In this document: positions 1-8,521 of the stretch, in pieces
Layout: the number at the start of each line of letters is the position of its first letter
Position numbering within the stretch: position 1 is the stretch's first letter
Assembly (NCBI GenBank): GCA_945952315.1
Contig: CAMFIE010000012.1
Coordinates: 1 to 64,000, forward strand
Direction: 5' to 3'
DNA from: an uncultured Rhizobium sp.
Lineage (GTDB): Bacteria > Pseudomonadota > Alphaproteobacteria > Rhizobiales > Rhizobiaceae
DNA length: 64,000 nt
Notes under the pieces: model-generated
Database searches by the model: none
What the model was told of the DNA's origin: nothing
The model's input: only the letters and a program-made list of their open reading frames with translations
Position numbers and translations under genes: made by a program

Positions 1-103
1 GGTCCTCGGGAAAATTCCTTCCCGCAGAATGATCCAATCAGCTCGAACTCTGCTCAAAAAGGTACGTACGTCATCCGCCCTGCAGAAATATCCCGGACAG
101 CGA

Positions 104-134
104 AAAACCGGCCTGATTGCTCAAGGCCGGTTTT
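104..134. terminator. Bidirectional rho-independent terminator
   Basis: A perfect 11-bp stem (aaaaccggcct / aggccggtttt) with a 9-nt loop. It is flanked by A residues on the left and T residues on the right, so it can work on both strands. It lies just past the 3' end of the leftward sterol desaturase-type gene. Bases 1-103 to its left hold no gene I can support. Confidence 0.8.
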
Positions 135-155
135 GTTTTGTCTGCTTTCGAAGGG

Positions 156-1061
156 TCAGGCCCCACCTGCCGGCGTATCGGGTCCCTCGGCCACAACCGC
201 CTTTTTCTTCTTCGGCTTGAAGGAGTTGCGGAACTTGATGAAGGGCACGATCATCTGGTTCAGGATATCGGTCGGATAATTCTTGTCATCGACACCATAG
301 TTCGACGGCAGCTTGCCTTCCGGCATGTAGAAGGTGCCGAACAGCACATCGATGAAGGCAAAGGTCGGCGCGAAATTCTTCTCGCCGCCTTCATCGATGC
401 CCGTATGGTGCCAGCGGTGGAAGACCGGCGTGGCGATCACATATTTCAGCGGGCCGAGCGTCCAGTTGAGGTTCGAATGAACCCATGCGCCCATGATCAG
501 GTCAAACGGCACGAGGAAGGTCATCACCGCCGGAGGAACACCAAGCATCATCATGATCAGCGTGACGGAGGTGGGGCCGAACAGGCGGTTGATCGGATGG
601 GTGCGATAGGAGGCCGTCCAGTCGAGATCGACCGGGGAATGGTGCACCGCGTGGAAGGCCCAGAGACGGCGGCCGTGAAACAGCCGGTGACTGCCATAAA
701 GCAGCAGGTCACTCGCCAGCAGATAGAAGGCCACCTGCGCCCAGAATGGCGCGCTCGACAGCGGCCCGTGGCCTTCCTGGAAGAATTGCGTGACATCGGC
801 GCCGCCGCTCAGACCAAACAGGATCACCATGAACATGGTGATGGCGATGATGCGCAGAAGCGGATTGATGAATTCATAGGCGACGCTGAAGAGGATATCC
901 GTCACCAGATCGCGGCCCTTCCACCAGGGCTTGCCCGGATTGCAGGCCTGGCTGTCGAAAATCGTCAGCGCCGAAAAGACCACGGCGAAAGCCGCCATAT
1001 ACATCAGATTTTGCGTAAAGGTCCCCAGTACACCCCCGAGGACCGCCGTAAGCAGTTCCAT
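156..1061 (-). CDS. Sterol desaturase / fatty acid hydroxylase family membrane protein
   Basis: About 301 aa. Integral membrane di-iron hydroxylase of the sterol desaturase superfamily (ERG3/C-5 desaturase fold). The histidine clusters that bind the two irons are visible: HRLFH, then HAVHH, and HRWHH towards the C-terminus, between hydrophobic membrane segments (for example the stretch after MELLTAVLGG). The start at 1061 was chosen because GGAGGT lies seven bases upstream; the longer reading frame to 1151 has no such site. The C-terminus is Lys-rich (PKKKK). The substrate (sterol-like lipid, hopanoid, fatty acid or carotenoid) cannot be told from sequence. It appears monocistronic, ending at the terminator at 104-134. 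Confidence 0.85.
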   Translation of the reverse strand: MELLTAVLGGVLGTFTQNLMYMAAFAVVFSALTIFDSQACNPGKPWWKGRDLVTDILFSVAYEFINPLLRIIAITMFMVILFGLSGGADVTQFFQEGHGPLSSAPFWAQVAFYLLASDLLLYGSHRLFHGRRLWAFHAVHHSPVDLDWTASYRTHPINRLFGPTSVTLIMMMLGVPPAVMTFLVPFDLIMGAWVHSNLNWTLGPLKYVIATPVFHRWHHTGIDEGGEKNFAPTFAFIDVLFGTFYMPEGKLPSNYGVDDKNYPTDILNQMIVPFIKFRNSFKPKKKKAVVAEGPDTPAGGA

Positions 1062-1340
1062 GATGACCTCCATCAAGCCGGTACCATCCCGGCCATGCGT
1101 GGGTCTTCTGAACAGTCCAGAGCCGGGTGGCTGCGAAAGGGCAGGGATCACAAGCGGTCGATGATCGGGAAAAGGTCATCTTTCCAACCAACGGATCGGA
1201 CGCGATTTCCGCGCCTTGCCCCTGATAATCCTCAAGAATTTCGCATGCCTGGCTTCGCCCACACAAGAGGCTTTTGTACCATTGGATGTATTAATGTTTT
1301 GAAACCATCGAAGCGGACAGTGCGCCTGCCAGCCTTTGGC

Positions 1341-2324
1341 TCACGCGGCATAAGACCGCACGGCCGCATAAAGGGCGGCATCGAGCCTGATCTCGTCGGG
1401 GCAAGGTGCCCGTCTTCCCGGCACATGAACACCCGCCGCCGCGAGATGCCCGACAAAGCTTTTCACCCGCGCCCCGGCTTCCTCCGGCCCGGAACCCGGC
1501 ACGAAGGTTATGATCGTCAGGCCAACGTCGAGATGGGCATCGCCTGCACGGAAATCCGGCATGTCCCTTGACCAGCGCGCGCCTGTGAGACCGGCGGCCA
1601 TCAGCTCCACCATCAAGGCGAGATTGGCCCCCTTTCGTCCGCCGAAAGGAAGAAGCGCGCCAAGGATTGCCTGTTCCGGATCGGTCGTTGGCAGGCCGGA
1701 CGCATCGACAGCCATGCCGTCGCCAAGCCGTTCGCCCCGCTCGGCCGCCGCAACCACATTCACGAAGGCGGTGGCGGCGGAAGACTGGTCGATCAGCACG
1801 GGCCGCTCTCCGACGCCGAGCGGAAAGGCAAAGGCGAGCGGATTGGTGGAATAGAGCCGTGGCTTGCCGGGTGCCGGTGCCATGAAGGCATTGGCATTGG
1901 TGAAGGCAAGCGCGATCAGGCCCTCCTCCGCCAGCCGCCGCACATAATAGCCAAGCTCGCCGGATGTGTAGCTGCCTCGCTGGCTGAACAGCGCGATACC
2001 GCATTGCCGGGCGCTCGAGAGGAGCGCTTCAAAGGCGCGGTCGAAGCCGAGCTGGGCAATCCCGCCATCCGCATCCGATTCCAGCATGGCCGCGAAGACC
2101 TGTGTGAGTTTCGGCTGCGGCTGCGGGTTGATGCGGCCTGCGCGATAGGAACCGAGATAATCGAGAAGATGGGCAAAGCCGACTTCCGGCCTGCCATGCC
2201 GATGGGCGGCAATGGTGGCGCGGGCAAGCGCTTCGGCACTCGCGGCATCGGCGCCTGCGCCAAGGCAGGCCTCGCGGGCAAGAGCCAGGGCATCCTCCAG
2301 CGAAAGGATGACGAGATCCGCCAT
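1341..2324 (-). CDS. Ldh family (LDH2/malate dehydrogenase-type) NAD(P)-dependent oxidoreductase
   Basis: About 327 aa. Member of the LDH2/MDG2 family of NAD(P)-dependent dehydrogenases (malate/L-lactate dehydrogenase type, which also includes ureidoglycolate, sulfolactate and delta-1-piperideine-2-carboxylate/pyrroline-2-carboxylate reductases). Recognisable features are an N-terminal EALARATIAAHRHGRPEVG-like helix containing the conserved H-G-x-x-G region, the SQRGSYTSGELGYYVRRLAEEGL segment, and a STNPLAFAFP nucleotide-site loop. The start at 2324 follows GGGAGATCTGATC and lies only two bases after the stop of the upstream flavoenzyme gene, so the two are translated from one message. Given the N-methylproline demethylase-like gene nearby, a cyclic imino acid reductase is a plausible but unproven role. 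Confidence 0.75.
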   Translation of the reverse strand: MADLVILSLEDALALAREACLGAGADAASAEALARATIAAHRHGRPEVGFAHLLDYLGSYRAGRINPQPQPKLTQVFAAMLESDADGGIAQLGFDRAFEALLSSARQCGIALFSQRGSYTSGELGYYVRRLAEEGLIALAFTNANAFMAPAPGKPRLYSTNPLAFAFPLGVGERPVLIDQSSAATAFVNVVAAAERGERLGDGMAVDASGLPTTDPEQAILGALLPFGGRKGANLALMVELMAAGLTGARWSRDMPDFRAGDAHLDVGLTIITFVPGSGPEEAGARVKSFVGHLAAAGVHVPGRRAPCPDEIRLDAALYAAVRSYAA

Positions 2325-2326
2325 GA

Positions 2327-4312
2327 TCAGATCTCCCTGCCCGCCTTGCGGCCTTCGTAAAAGGCATAGGGCGCCTGACGCGGCGCGGCGCAATCGCCGA
2401 TCTGGCGGTGGGCAATGCCGAGATCACGCAGCTCCTGCGCCAGCATGTCCGTGGCGAGGTTGGTGGTGGCAAGCACCAGACAGTCTCCCTCGACAAAGCG
2501 GGTCGCGCCGCTGTTGTGATCGGAAAGGGTCACGCCATTGCCGTGCCATTCCAGCATGGTTTGCTCGGTGAGCGTGGTCACGCCGAGCCTGCCGAGGATC
2601 TTGCGCAAGGGCGCATCCGCCGCAGTGCGGGAAAGCTCCTTGCCGATCATCGCATCGGGGGTGATCAGCGTCACCTGATGGCCCTCCTCGGCAAGCTTCC
2701 AGGCGGTGCCACAGCCGCGCCAGCCGCCTGCCTCGTCAAACACAAGCACAAGCTTGCCGGGCTTTGCCTGACGGGAGAGCACCTCTTCCACCGACCAGAC
2801 CTTTCCTCTTTCGATACCGGGGAGGCTTTCCATTTCCGGCCAGGCCTTCTGGAAACCGGTGCCGGGCGCCATCGAGCCGGTGGCGAGAAGCACGGCATCG
2901 GCGCCGATATCCCGCACATCGGTGCCTTCCATATAGGTATTGAGCCGCACCTCGACCCCCAGCCTGTCCAGCTGGCGCTCATACCAGGCGAGGAGATCGA
3001 GGATCTGTGCGCGGCGCGGCTGGTGGCCTGCAAGCAGGAACTGGCCGCCAAGGCGGCTCGATGCCTCGGCAAGAATGACCTGATGGCCGCGTTCGGCCGC
3101 AACGCGCGCCGCCTCCAGCCCTGCCGGACCGCCGCCGACGACGAGAACACGTTTCCTGTCCTGTGCCTTTTCAAACCGGTCACCGCCCCATTCGAATTCC
3201 CGGCCCGCAGACGGATTGATCAGACAACTGATCCAGTAGTCGCGGCCGCGACGGCCCCAGCACATCTGGTTGCAGGAAATGCAGCCACGGATATCGTCCG
3301 CACGGCCCTCGCGCGCCTTGTTGACGAGATGCGGATCGGCAATCTGGCCGCGCACGATCGAGACGAGATCAGCGGACCCTTCGCCCAGCACCGTTTCGGC
3401 ATTTTCCGGCGTGCGGATATGGCTTTCCGCCGTGACCACCGCATGTTTGACGACCTTCTTCAGCGTCGCGGCGAGGTCAGCCCCCAGTTTTTCCGGAAAG
3501 AGGAAAGTCGGCATCAGGGGATAGAAATTCAGATAGCCACCGGAGCCGCAGGTGACATAGTCCATCAGCCGCAGCTCGTCATGCAGCGCGACGATCTCCG
3601 CAAGCTCGTGGCGCTGCAACGAGACAGACGTGGAGGAATCATCGCTCACCGACAGGCCGATGATGAAATCCGGCCCGCAGGCTTCCCGGATGCGGCTCAT
3701 GATTTCGCGGGACATGCGCGTGCGGTTTTCGAGGCTGCCGCCCCACTGGTCCTCGCGCCGGTTGCTCCAGGGCGTCCAGAACTGGTCCACCATGCCGAGA
3801 TAGGCTGCCCAGACCTCGACACCGTCGAAACCGGCCTCCTTGCAACGCCGGGCGGCATCCACGAAGGCTTGGATTGTCTCCCGTATTTCCGCTTCCGTCA
3901 TCGCATGCGAGCCGTCGCTGTCATGATAGCTCGGCAGGCCCGAGGGCGACCAGTGCGGGTGGAACGAGAGATCGGAATCGCCATGCGCGCCGACATGGTA
4001 GAGCTGCTGGATCGCCACCGCACCATGGCCCTTGATCGCCTCCGTCACCTTGCGGAAATGCGGGATCACGCTGTCATCGGAATGGCGGAAATTGCCGCGG
4101 GTCAGCACGGCCGCCGCATGCACCGGCATCGGCTCCACCACCACCATGGCCGCGCCACCCATGGCGCGCTCGGCATAATAGGCCACATGCTGTTCACCGG
4201 GCAGACCATTCACCGACATGTTGGCGGTATGGGCGCCAAAGACCACGCGGTTGCGCAAGGTCTTCGATCCGACCTTCAGGGGGGAAAAGAGATGGGGAAA
4301 GGCGGGCTTCAT
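2327..4312 (-). CDS. OYE-type NADH:flavin oxidoreductase / 2,4-dienoyl-CoA reductase-like flavoprotein (4Fe-4S, FAD)
   Basis: 661 aa, the usual size for the trimethylamine-dehydrogenase/2,4-dienoyl-CoA reductase family. An FMN-binding TIM barrel occupies roughly residues 1-340. A complete 4Fe-4S ligand set follows (C344, C347, C351, C363). A Rossmann FAD/NAD(P) half starts at VVGGGPAGLEAAR (about 391). Members of the family reduce enoyl groups or oxidatively demethylate N-methylated amines. The start at 4312 overlaps the TetR stop (ATGA), so tetR, this gene and the LDH2-type gene form one leftward unit. It is divergent from a second flavoenzyme of the same family at 5065, which suggests sequential steps on one N-methylated or cyclic substrate. 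The exact substrate is unknown. Confidence 0.85.
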   Translation of the reverse strand: MKPAFPHLFSPLKVGSKTLRNRVVFGAHTANMSVNGLPGEQHVAYYAERAMGGAAMVVVEPMPVHAAAVLTRGNFRHSDDSVIPHFRKVTEAIKGHGAVAIQQLYHVGAHGDSDLSFHPHWSPSGLPSYHDSDGSHAMTEAEIRETIQAFVDAARRCKEAGFDGVEVWAAYLGMVDQFWTPWSNRREDQWGGSLENRTRMSREIMSRIREACGPDFIIGLSVSDDSSTSVSLQRHELAEIVALHDELRLMDYVTCGSGGYLNFYPLMPTFLFPEKLGADLAATLKKVVKHAVVTAESHIRTPENAETVLGEGSADLVSIVRGQIADPHLVNKAREGRADDIRGCISCNQMCWGRRGRDYWISCLINPSAGREFEWGGDRFEKAQDRKRVLVVGGGPAGLEAARVAAERGHQVILAEASSRLGGQFLLAGHQPRRAQILDLLAWYERQLDRLGVEVRLNTYMEGTDVRDIGADAVLLATGSMAPGTGFQKAWPEMESLPGIERGKVWSVEEVLSRQAKPGKLVLVFDEAGGWRGCGTAWKLAEEGHQVTLITPDAMIGKELSRTAADAPLRKILGRLGVTTLTEQTMLEWHGNGVTLSDHNSGATRFVEGDCLVLATTNLATDMLAQELRDLGIAHRQIGDCAAPRQAPYAFYEGRKAGREI

Positions 4313-4941
4313 GACTGGGCTCCCGAATGGCGGGCGAAAAACCGGTCGAGATCGCGCTTTGCCGGTGGTTCGCCGGTAAATATTTCCACATAGTCGGCAA
4401 TGCGGGTGAGGCGGAGCGCCATGTCTTCCTGCGTCTGCATCGAGATATAGCCGATCTGCACGAGATAGAGCGAGCGGGCCCGCACATCCGCCATGCCGGG
4501 CGCATAGTTGAAACGGGCAAACATCGCGGTCAGCGCCTGAAGACGAACCTGATCGGCGGCCTGAACCTCTTCCAGAATATCCGGAGAGCGCAGCGCCCAG
4601 CTGCGCACCGCAAATTCATGGCGGGAATCGAAGATCGACCGGTCGAACCAGCAATCGAAAATGTTCAGCACCGCTTCGGCAATCGAATCCGCATAGGCTT
4701 CGGCACGCTTGATCAGATTGCCGGTATTCTTTTCGCGCCAGCGGGAAAGGAGGGCCGCAAGGAGCTCTTCCCGATCCTTGAAGAACCAGTAGAAACTGGT
4801 GCGCGACAGGCCAAGGCGGCTCGCGAGCGGCAGGATTTTCACCGAATCCACGCCGCCATCGAGCAGCGCCTCATAGGCTGCCTCGAGCCAGAGCTCCGGC
4901 GATCCGCGCCAGCCACTGTCGTTGTTGAGGGTCTCTTCCAT
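4309..4941 (-). CDS. TetR family transcriptional regulator
   Basis: 210 aa. The N-terminal helix-turn-helix is visible in ILPLASRLGLSRTSFYWFF (about residues 40-58), typical of TetR repressors. The C-terminal part is a ligand/dimer domain with little family identity. It is the first gene of a leftward unit (ATGA overlap with the flavoenzyme gene) and is divergent from the flavoenzyme at 5065. The 123-bp gap between them holds a long inverted repeat (4980-5022), so it probably represses both directions and itself until a ligand binds. The start was chosen at the ATG at 4941; the Shine-Dalgarno site is weak. Confidence 0.85.
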   Translation of the reverse strand: MEETLNNDSGWRGSPELWLEAAYEALLDGGVDSVKILPLASRLGLSRTSFYWFFKDREELLAALLSRWREKNTGNLIKRAEAYADSIAEAVLNIFDCWFDRSIFDSRHEFAVRSWALRSPDILEEVQAADQVRLQALTAMFARFNYAPGMADVRARSLYLVQIGYISMQTQEDMALRLTRIADYVEIFTGEPPAKRDLDRFFARHSGAQS

Positions 4942-4979
4942 GCTGCAAGGCTAGCGCCCTTCGCTAGGCCATGCAAGAA

Positions 4980-5022
4980 AAATGTACATCAGTGTTTTCA
5001 TTATTGACACTTCTGTACATTT
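4980..5022. promoter_or_regulatory. Probable TetR operator overlapping the divergent promoter
   Basis: Inverted repeat: aaatgtaca (4980-4988), followed by tcagtgt, mirrored by acacttc and tgtacattt (5014-5022). Fourteen of sixteen arm positions match. A TTGACA (-35-like) lies inside it at 5004-5009, facing the gene at 5065. Its position between tetR and the rightward flavoenzyme gene fits an operator for that TetR protein; this is inference from position and symmetry. Confidence 0.65.
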
Positions 5023-5064
5023 CCCGTTAGCCTTGGGTGACTTTCAAGATCGGGGAATACCGCC

Positions 5065-7101
5065 ATGTCCAAAGATCCGCTGCTGCAACCGTTTCAGCTG
5101 AAGCATCTGACGCTTCGAAACCGCATCATCGTCACCTCGCACGAGCCCGCCTATCCGGAAGAGGGCATGCCGAAGGACCGCTACCTGCATTATACGGTGG
5201 AGCGCGCGAAGGGCGGCGTTGCGATGACGATGACGGCGGGTTCCGCAGCCGTATCCAAGGACAGTCCGCCGGTCTTCAACAACCTGCTCGCCTACAAGGA
5301 CGAGATCGTGCCTTACGTGAAGCGGATGACGGACGCCGTGCACGAGCAGGGCGCCGCGATCATGATCCAGCTCACCCATCTTGGCCGCCGCACCCGCTGG
5401 GACAAGGGCGACTGGCTGCCGGTCGTTGCCCCTTCGCATCATCGCGAGGCCGCGCACCGTGCCTTCCCGAAGAAGATCGAAGACTGGGATATCGAGCGCA
5501 TCATCAAGGATTTCGCCGATGCAGCCGAGCGCATGAAGGCGGGCGGCATGGATGGCGTCGAGCTCGAGGCCTATGGCCATCTGATCGACCAGTTCATCTC
5601 GCCGCTCACCAATGAGCTCGACAGCGACTATGGCGGCTCGCTCGACAACCGCATGCGCTTTGCCTTTGATGTGCTGAAGGCGATCCGCGCCCGCGTCGGC
5701 AATGATTTCATCCTCGGCCTGCGCTATACCGCCGACGAACGGTTGCCCGGCGGCACCGACCGGGCGGAAGGTCTGGAAGTGTCGAAGCGGCTCAAGGAAA
5801 GCGGCCTGATCGATTACCTCAACGTCGTGCGCGGCCATATCGATACCGATCCGGGCCTGACCGACCTCATCCCGATCCAGGGCATGGCGAGCGCGCCGCA
5901 TCTGGAGCTTGCCGGAGAAATCCGTGCCGCCACCCAGTTCCCGACCTTCCACGCCGCCCGCATTCCCGATGTCGCGACCGCCCGGCATGCGATTGCCGCA
6001 GGCCTTGTCGACATGGTGGGCATGACCCGCGCGCATATGACCGATCCGCATATCGTGCGGAAGATCATGGAGAAGCGCGAAGACGATATCCGTCCCTGTG
6101 TCGGCGCCAACTACTGTCTCGACCGCATCTATCAGGGTGGCCTTGCCTTCTGCCTGCACAATGCGGCAACCGGTCGCGAAACCACGATGCCGCATCAGAT
6201 CCCGAAAGCGGAGAAGAAGCGCAAGGTGGTGATCGTCGGCGCTGGTCCAGCCGGCATGGAAGCGGCCCGCGTTTCCGCCGAGCGTGGGCATAGTGTCGTG
6301 GTGTTCGAGGCGCAGGACAAGCCGGGCGGGCAGATCCGCCTGACGGCGCAGAGCCCGCGCCGCAAGGAAATGATCTCGGTGATCGACTGGCGCATGGCCC
6401 AGTGCGAGAAACACGGCGTCACCTTCCGCTTCAACACCTGGGCGGATGCGGACACGATCGAGGCCGAAAATCCGGATGTGGTAGTCATCGCGACCGGCGG
6501 CCTGCCGCATACGGAGGTTCTGTCGAAGGGCAACGACCTCGTCGTCTCCTCCTGGGATATCATTGCCGGTGACGTGAAGCCCGGGTCCAATGTGCTGGTC
6601 TATGACGATGCAGGCGACCCGGCAGCGCTTCAGGCGGCGGAAATGATCGCCCAGACGGGCGCAAAGGTGGAGATCATGACGCCGGACCGCGCCTTTGCGC
6701 CGGAAGTCATGGCCATGAATCTCGTGCCCTACATGCGCTCGCTGCAGAAGCTCGACACCACCTTCACCGTCACCTTCCGGCTGGAAGCGGTGGAGAAGAG
6801 CGGCAACGAACTCACCGCCACCATCGGCAGTGACTATGGTGGCGTCGAGAAGAAGCAGACCTATGACCAGATCGTCGTGAACCACGGCACGATCCCGCTG
6901 GACGAGCTCTATTTCGAGCTGAAGCCGCGCTCCTCCAATCTGGGTGCGGTGAACTATGACGACCTGATCAACGGCAAGCCGCAGGTGGAAAACCGCAATC
7001 CGGAGGGACGCTACCAGTTGTTCCGCATCGGCGATGCGGTTGCCGCCCGCAACACGCATGCAGCGATCTATGACGCGCTGCGGCTTGCCAAGGATCTCTG
7101 A
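5065..7101 (+). CDS. N-methylproline demethylase-like FAD/FMN oxidoreductase (OYE/TMADH family)
   Basis: 678 aa. FMN TIM barrel (about 1-340, with the barrel strand DGVELEAYGHLIDQF), a cysteine region, then an FAD/NAD(P) Rossmann half (VVIVGAGPAGMEAAR near 387). The cysteine pattern is C345-x5-C351-x11-C363. The position matching the second cysteine of trimethylamine-dehydrogenase-type CxxCxxC motifs is Ala348. This CVGA-type variant is, from memory, characteristic of rhizobial and pseudomonad proteins named N-methylproline demethylase or DgcA-like (stachydrine and dimethylglycine catabolism). The expected reaction is oxidative N-demethylation with release of formaldehyde. It is single, divergent from tetR, and ends at a strong terminator. 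Family assignment is firm; substrate is inferred. Confidence 0.75.
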   Translation: MSKDPLLQPFQLKHLTLRNRIIVTSHEPAYPEEGMPKDRYLHYTVERAKGGVAMTMTAGSAAVSKDSPPVFNNLLAYKDEIVPYVKRMTDAVHEQGAAIMIQLTHLGRRTRWDKGDWLPVVAPSHHREAAHRAFPKKIEDWDIERIIKDFADAAERMKAGGMDGVELEAYGHLIDQFISPLTNELDSDYGGSLDNRMRFAFDVLKAIRARVGNDFILGLRYTADERLPGGTDRAEGLEVSKRLKESGLIDYLNVVRGHIDTDPGLTDLIPIQGMASAPHLELAGEIRAATQFPTFHAARIPDVATARHAIAAGLVDMVGMTRAHMTDPHIVRKIMEKREDDIRPCVGANYCLDRIYQGGLAFCLHNAATGRETTMPHQIPKAEKKRKVVIVGAGPAGMEAARVSAERGHSVVVFEAQDKPGGQIRLTAQSPRRKEMISVIDWRMAQCEKHGVTFRFNTWADADTIEAENPDVVVIATGGLPHTEVLSKGNDLVVSSWDIIAGDVKPGSNVLVYDDAGDPAALQAAEMIAQTGAKVEIMTPDRAFAPEVMAMNLVPYMRSLQKLDTTFTVTFRLEAVEKSGNELTATIGSDYGGVEKKQTYDQIVVNHGTIPLDELYFELKPRSSNLGAVNYDDLINGKPQVENRNPEGRYQLFRIGDAVAARNTHAAIYDALRLAKDL

Positions 7102-7118
7102 TTTCCTCCCAGGCAAAG

Positions 7119-7146
7119 GCCCCCGGACAGGTGACTGTCCGGGGGC
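7119..7146 (+). terminator. Rho-independent terminator
   Basis: A perfect 12-bp stem (gcccccggacag / ctgtccgggggc) with a GTGA loop, followed by TTTTGCTTTT. It sits 17 bases after the stop of the N-methylproline demethylase-like gene and before the convergent acyltransferase gene. Confidence 0.9.
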
Positions 7147-7167
7147 TTTTGCTTTTCAGGGATCCGA

Positions 7168-8319
7168 TCAGGCGACGCGCGTCTTCAGCAGAGTGCGGCG
7201 CAGGCCCATGATCGGCTTCTCGATCAGCTCGAAGGAAAGCGCGGCAACCGCAAAGCAGGCCACCATCGCAGAGACCCAGAGCAGAAGCGGAATGCCACGC
7301 CCGGCAAGGGCGGCCTCGTTGATGCCGAGGATATAGAAGATCAGCAGGTGATAGAGATAAAGGCCGTAGGAAATGCGGCCGATATAGACAACCGGGCGCG
7401 CCGTGAGGATCGCGGCAACCGGTGCAACCGGCTTTCCAAGCGCAATGTAGGCGAGCAAGGCCAGATCGATCAGCGCATAGCCGAACAGGGTGAAGCACCA
7501 GTACCAGTCCGGCGCGACATAGCCCAGAATGCGACCGCCTGCGGCCAGCACGGCAATCGCGAGCCCAGAAGCCACCAGCAGCAGGCATTCCAGATTGGAG
7601 GGGATCGCCCCTTCCTTCTCCCGGAAGGCGAGATAGGCCCCGAGTGACAAGGACAGCATGCGGGTGGGCAAGGCCTTGTTGATCAGCGTTGCGGCAAGTG
7701 TCGGTTCAAGCGAGGCCGCAAGCGCCATGGACGCAAGGAGGGCAAGAGCCGGGATGACGAGGCCGGTCACCCGTCTGCCCCAGCCAAGCGGAAGGAGGGC
7801 GATCAGGATCGGCCAAAGCAGATAGAACTGCTCCTCTACTGCCAGCGACCAGGCATGTTCCATCGGGTAGGGGGTGGAATGGAAGGCGTGATAATAGTTG
7901 AACACAAAGACCGCGAGGCTCGGAACGCCGTGCCAGGATTGCGGGAAGGCGAGCACCATCACCAGCACGCAGAGATAATAGATCGGCAGGATGCGCAGCG
8001 CGCGCTTGATGAAGAACTGTGACAGGCTGATGCCGCCTGTCCGCTCCCGCTCCTTCAGCAGCAGCCGGGTGATCAGAAAGCCGCTGAGCACAAAGAAGAT
8101 ATCGACACCGAAATAGGCAAGATGGGCAACATCAACCAGTTTCCAGAAATAGTAGGATGGCGCGAAATTCTGGATAATCGGCGCATGGGTGGCAAGCACC
8201 ATCAGCACGGCGAGCGCGCGCAGTCCGTCCACAAGCGGCAGATAGGAAGCAGAGCCGGCTGGTGCCGCTCCAACGAATGTCCGCTCTTCCCGTGGTTCAC
8301 TCAAACCGGCTGAATACAT
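7168..8319 (-). CDS. Acyltransferase 3 family membrane protein (OafA/YrhL-like)
   Basis: 383 aa with about ten predicted membrane helices. N-terminal YLPLVDGLRALAVLMVLATH carries the family's Arg and His active-site region (R-A-x-A ... H). Further family marks are FFVLSGFLITRLLLKE, FFIKRALRILPIYY and the EEQFYLLWP segment. Enzymes of this family O-acetylate or otherwise acylate sugars of exopolysaccharide, lipopolysaccharide O-antigen or Nod factors at the inner membrane. No polysaccharide genes flank it here, so the acceptor is unknown. It is separately transcribed: a 202-bp gap at 8320-8521 holds its promoter region and the terminator of the upstream chemoreceptor gene. Confidence 0.85.
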   Translation of the reverse strand: MYSAGLSEPREERTFVGAAPAGSASYLPLVDGLRALAVLMVLATHAPIIQNFAPSYYFWKLVDVAHLAYFGVDIFFVLSGFLITRLLLKERERTGGISLSQFFIKRALRILPIYYLCVLVMVLAFPQSWHGVPSLAVFVFNYYHAFHSTPYPMEHAWSLAVEEQFYLLWPILIALLPLGWGRRVTGLVIPALALLASMALAASLEPTLAATLINKALPTRMLSLSLGAYLAFREKEGAIPSNLECLLLVASGLAIAVLAAGGRILGYVAPDWYWCFTLFGYALIDLALLAYIALGKPVAPVAAILTARPVVYIGRISYGLYLYHLLIFYILGINEAALAGRGIPLLLWVSAMVACFAVAALSFELIEKPIMGLRRTLLKTRVA

Positions 8320-8467
8320 GCGCCTTGCCCCTAAAACACCTGCAACCAGAAAGGCAGGGTCAGAGACTTTATAGTTCGGCGCAGAATTCTTTTACAGATT
8401 ACTTTATTATCCAGACGCTGTTTTTCAGCGTTAATCATTAAACCGGCAATTTTATGAAAATTTTATA

Positions 8468-8492
8468 CTGTCGCCGGGAAAAAGGGCGACAG
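8468..8492 (-). terminator. Probable terminator of the chemoreceptor gene
   Basis: Inverted repeat ctgtcgcc (8468-8475) / ggcgacag (8485-8492), 30 bases past the stop of the leftward chemoreceptor gene. On the minus strand it is followed by TATAAAATTTT, a loose T-rich tail, so termination is likely but weaker than at 7119. Confidence 0.5.
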
Positions 8493-8521
8493 ACAAAATC
8501 TTGCCTGGAGGCTTGCTGGCA

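Noticed and set aside
117..1571. 484-residue open frame on the plus strand
   Set aside because: It is antisense to the sterol desaturase-type gene, has no domain, and is rich in Arg/His as shadow frames in GC-rich DNA are.
5044..7116. 690-residue open frame antisense to the N-methylproline demethylase-like gene
   Set aside because: The sense frame carries complete FMN, cysteine and FAD motifs; the antisense frame has none.
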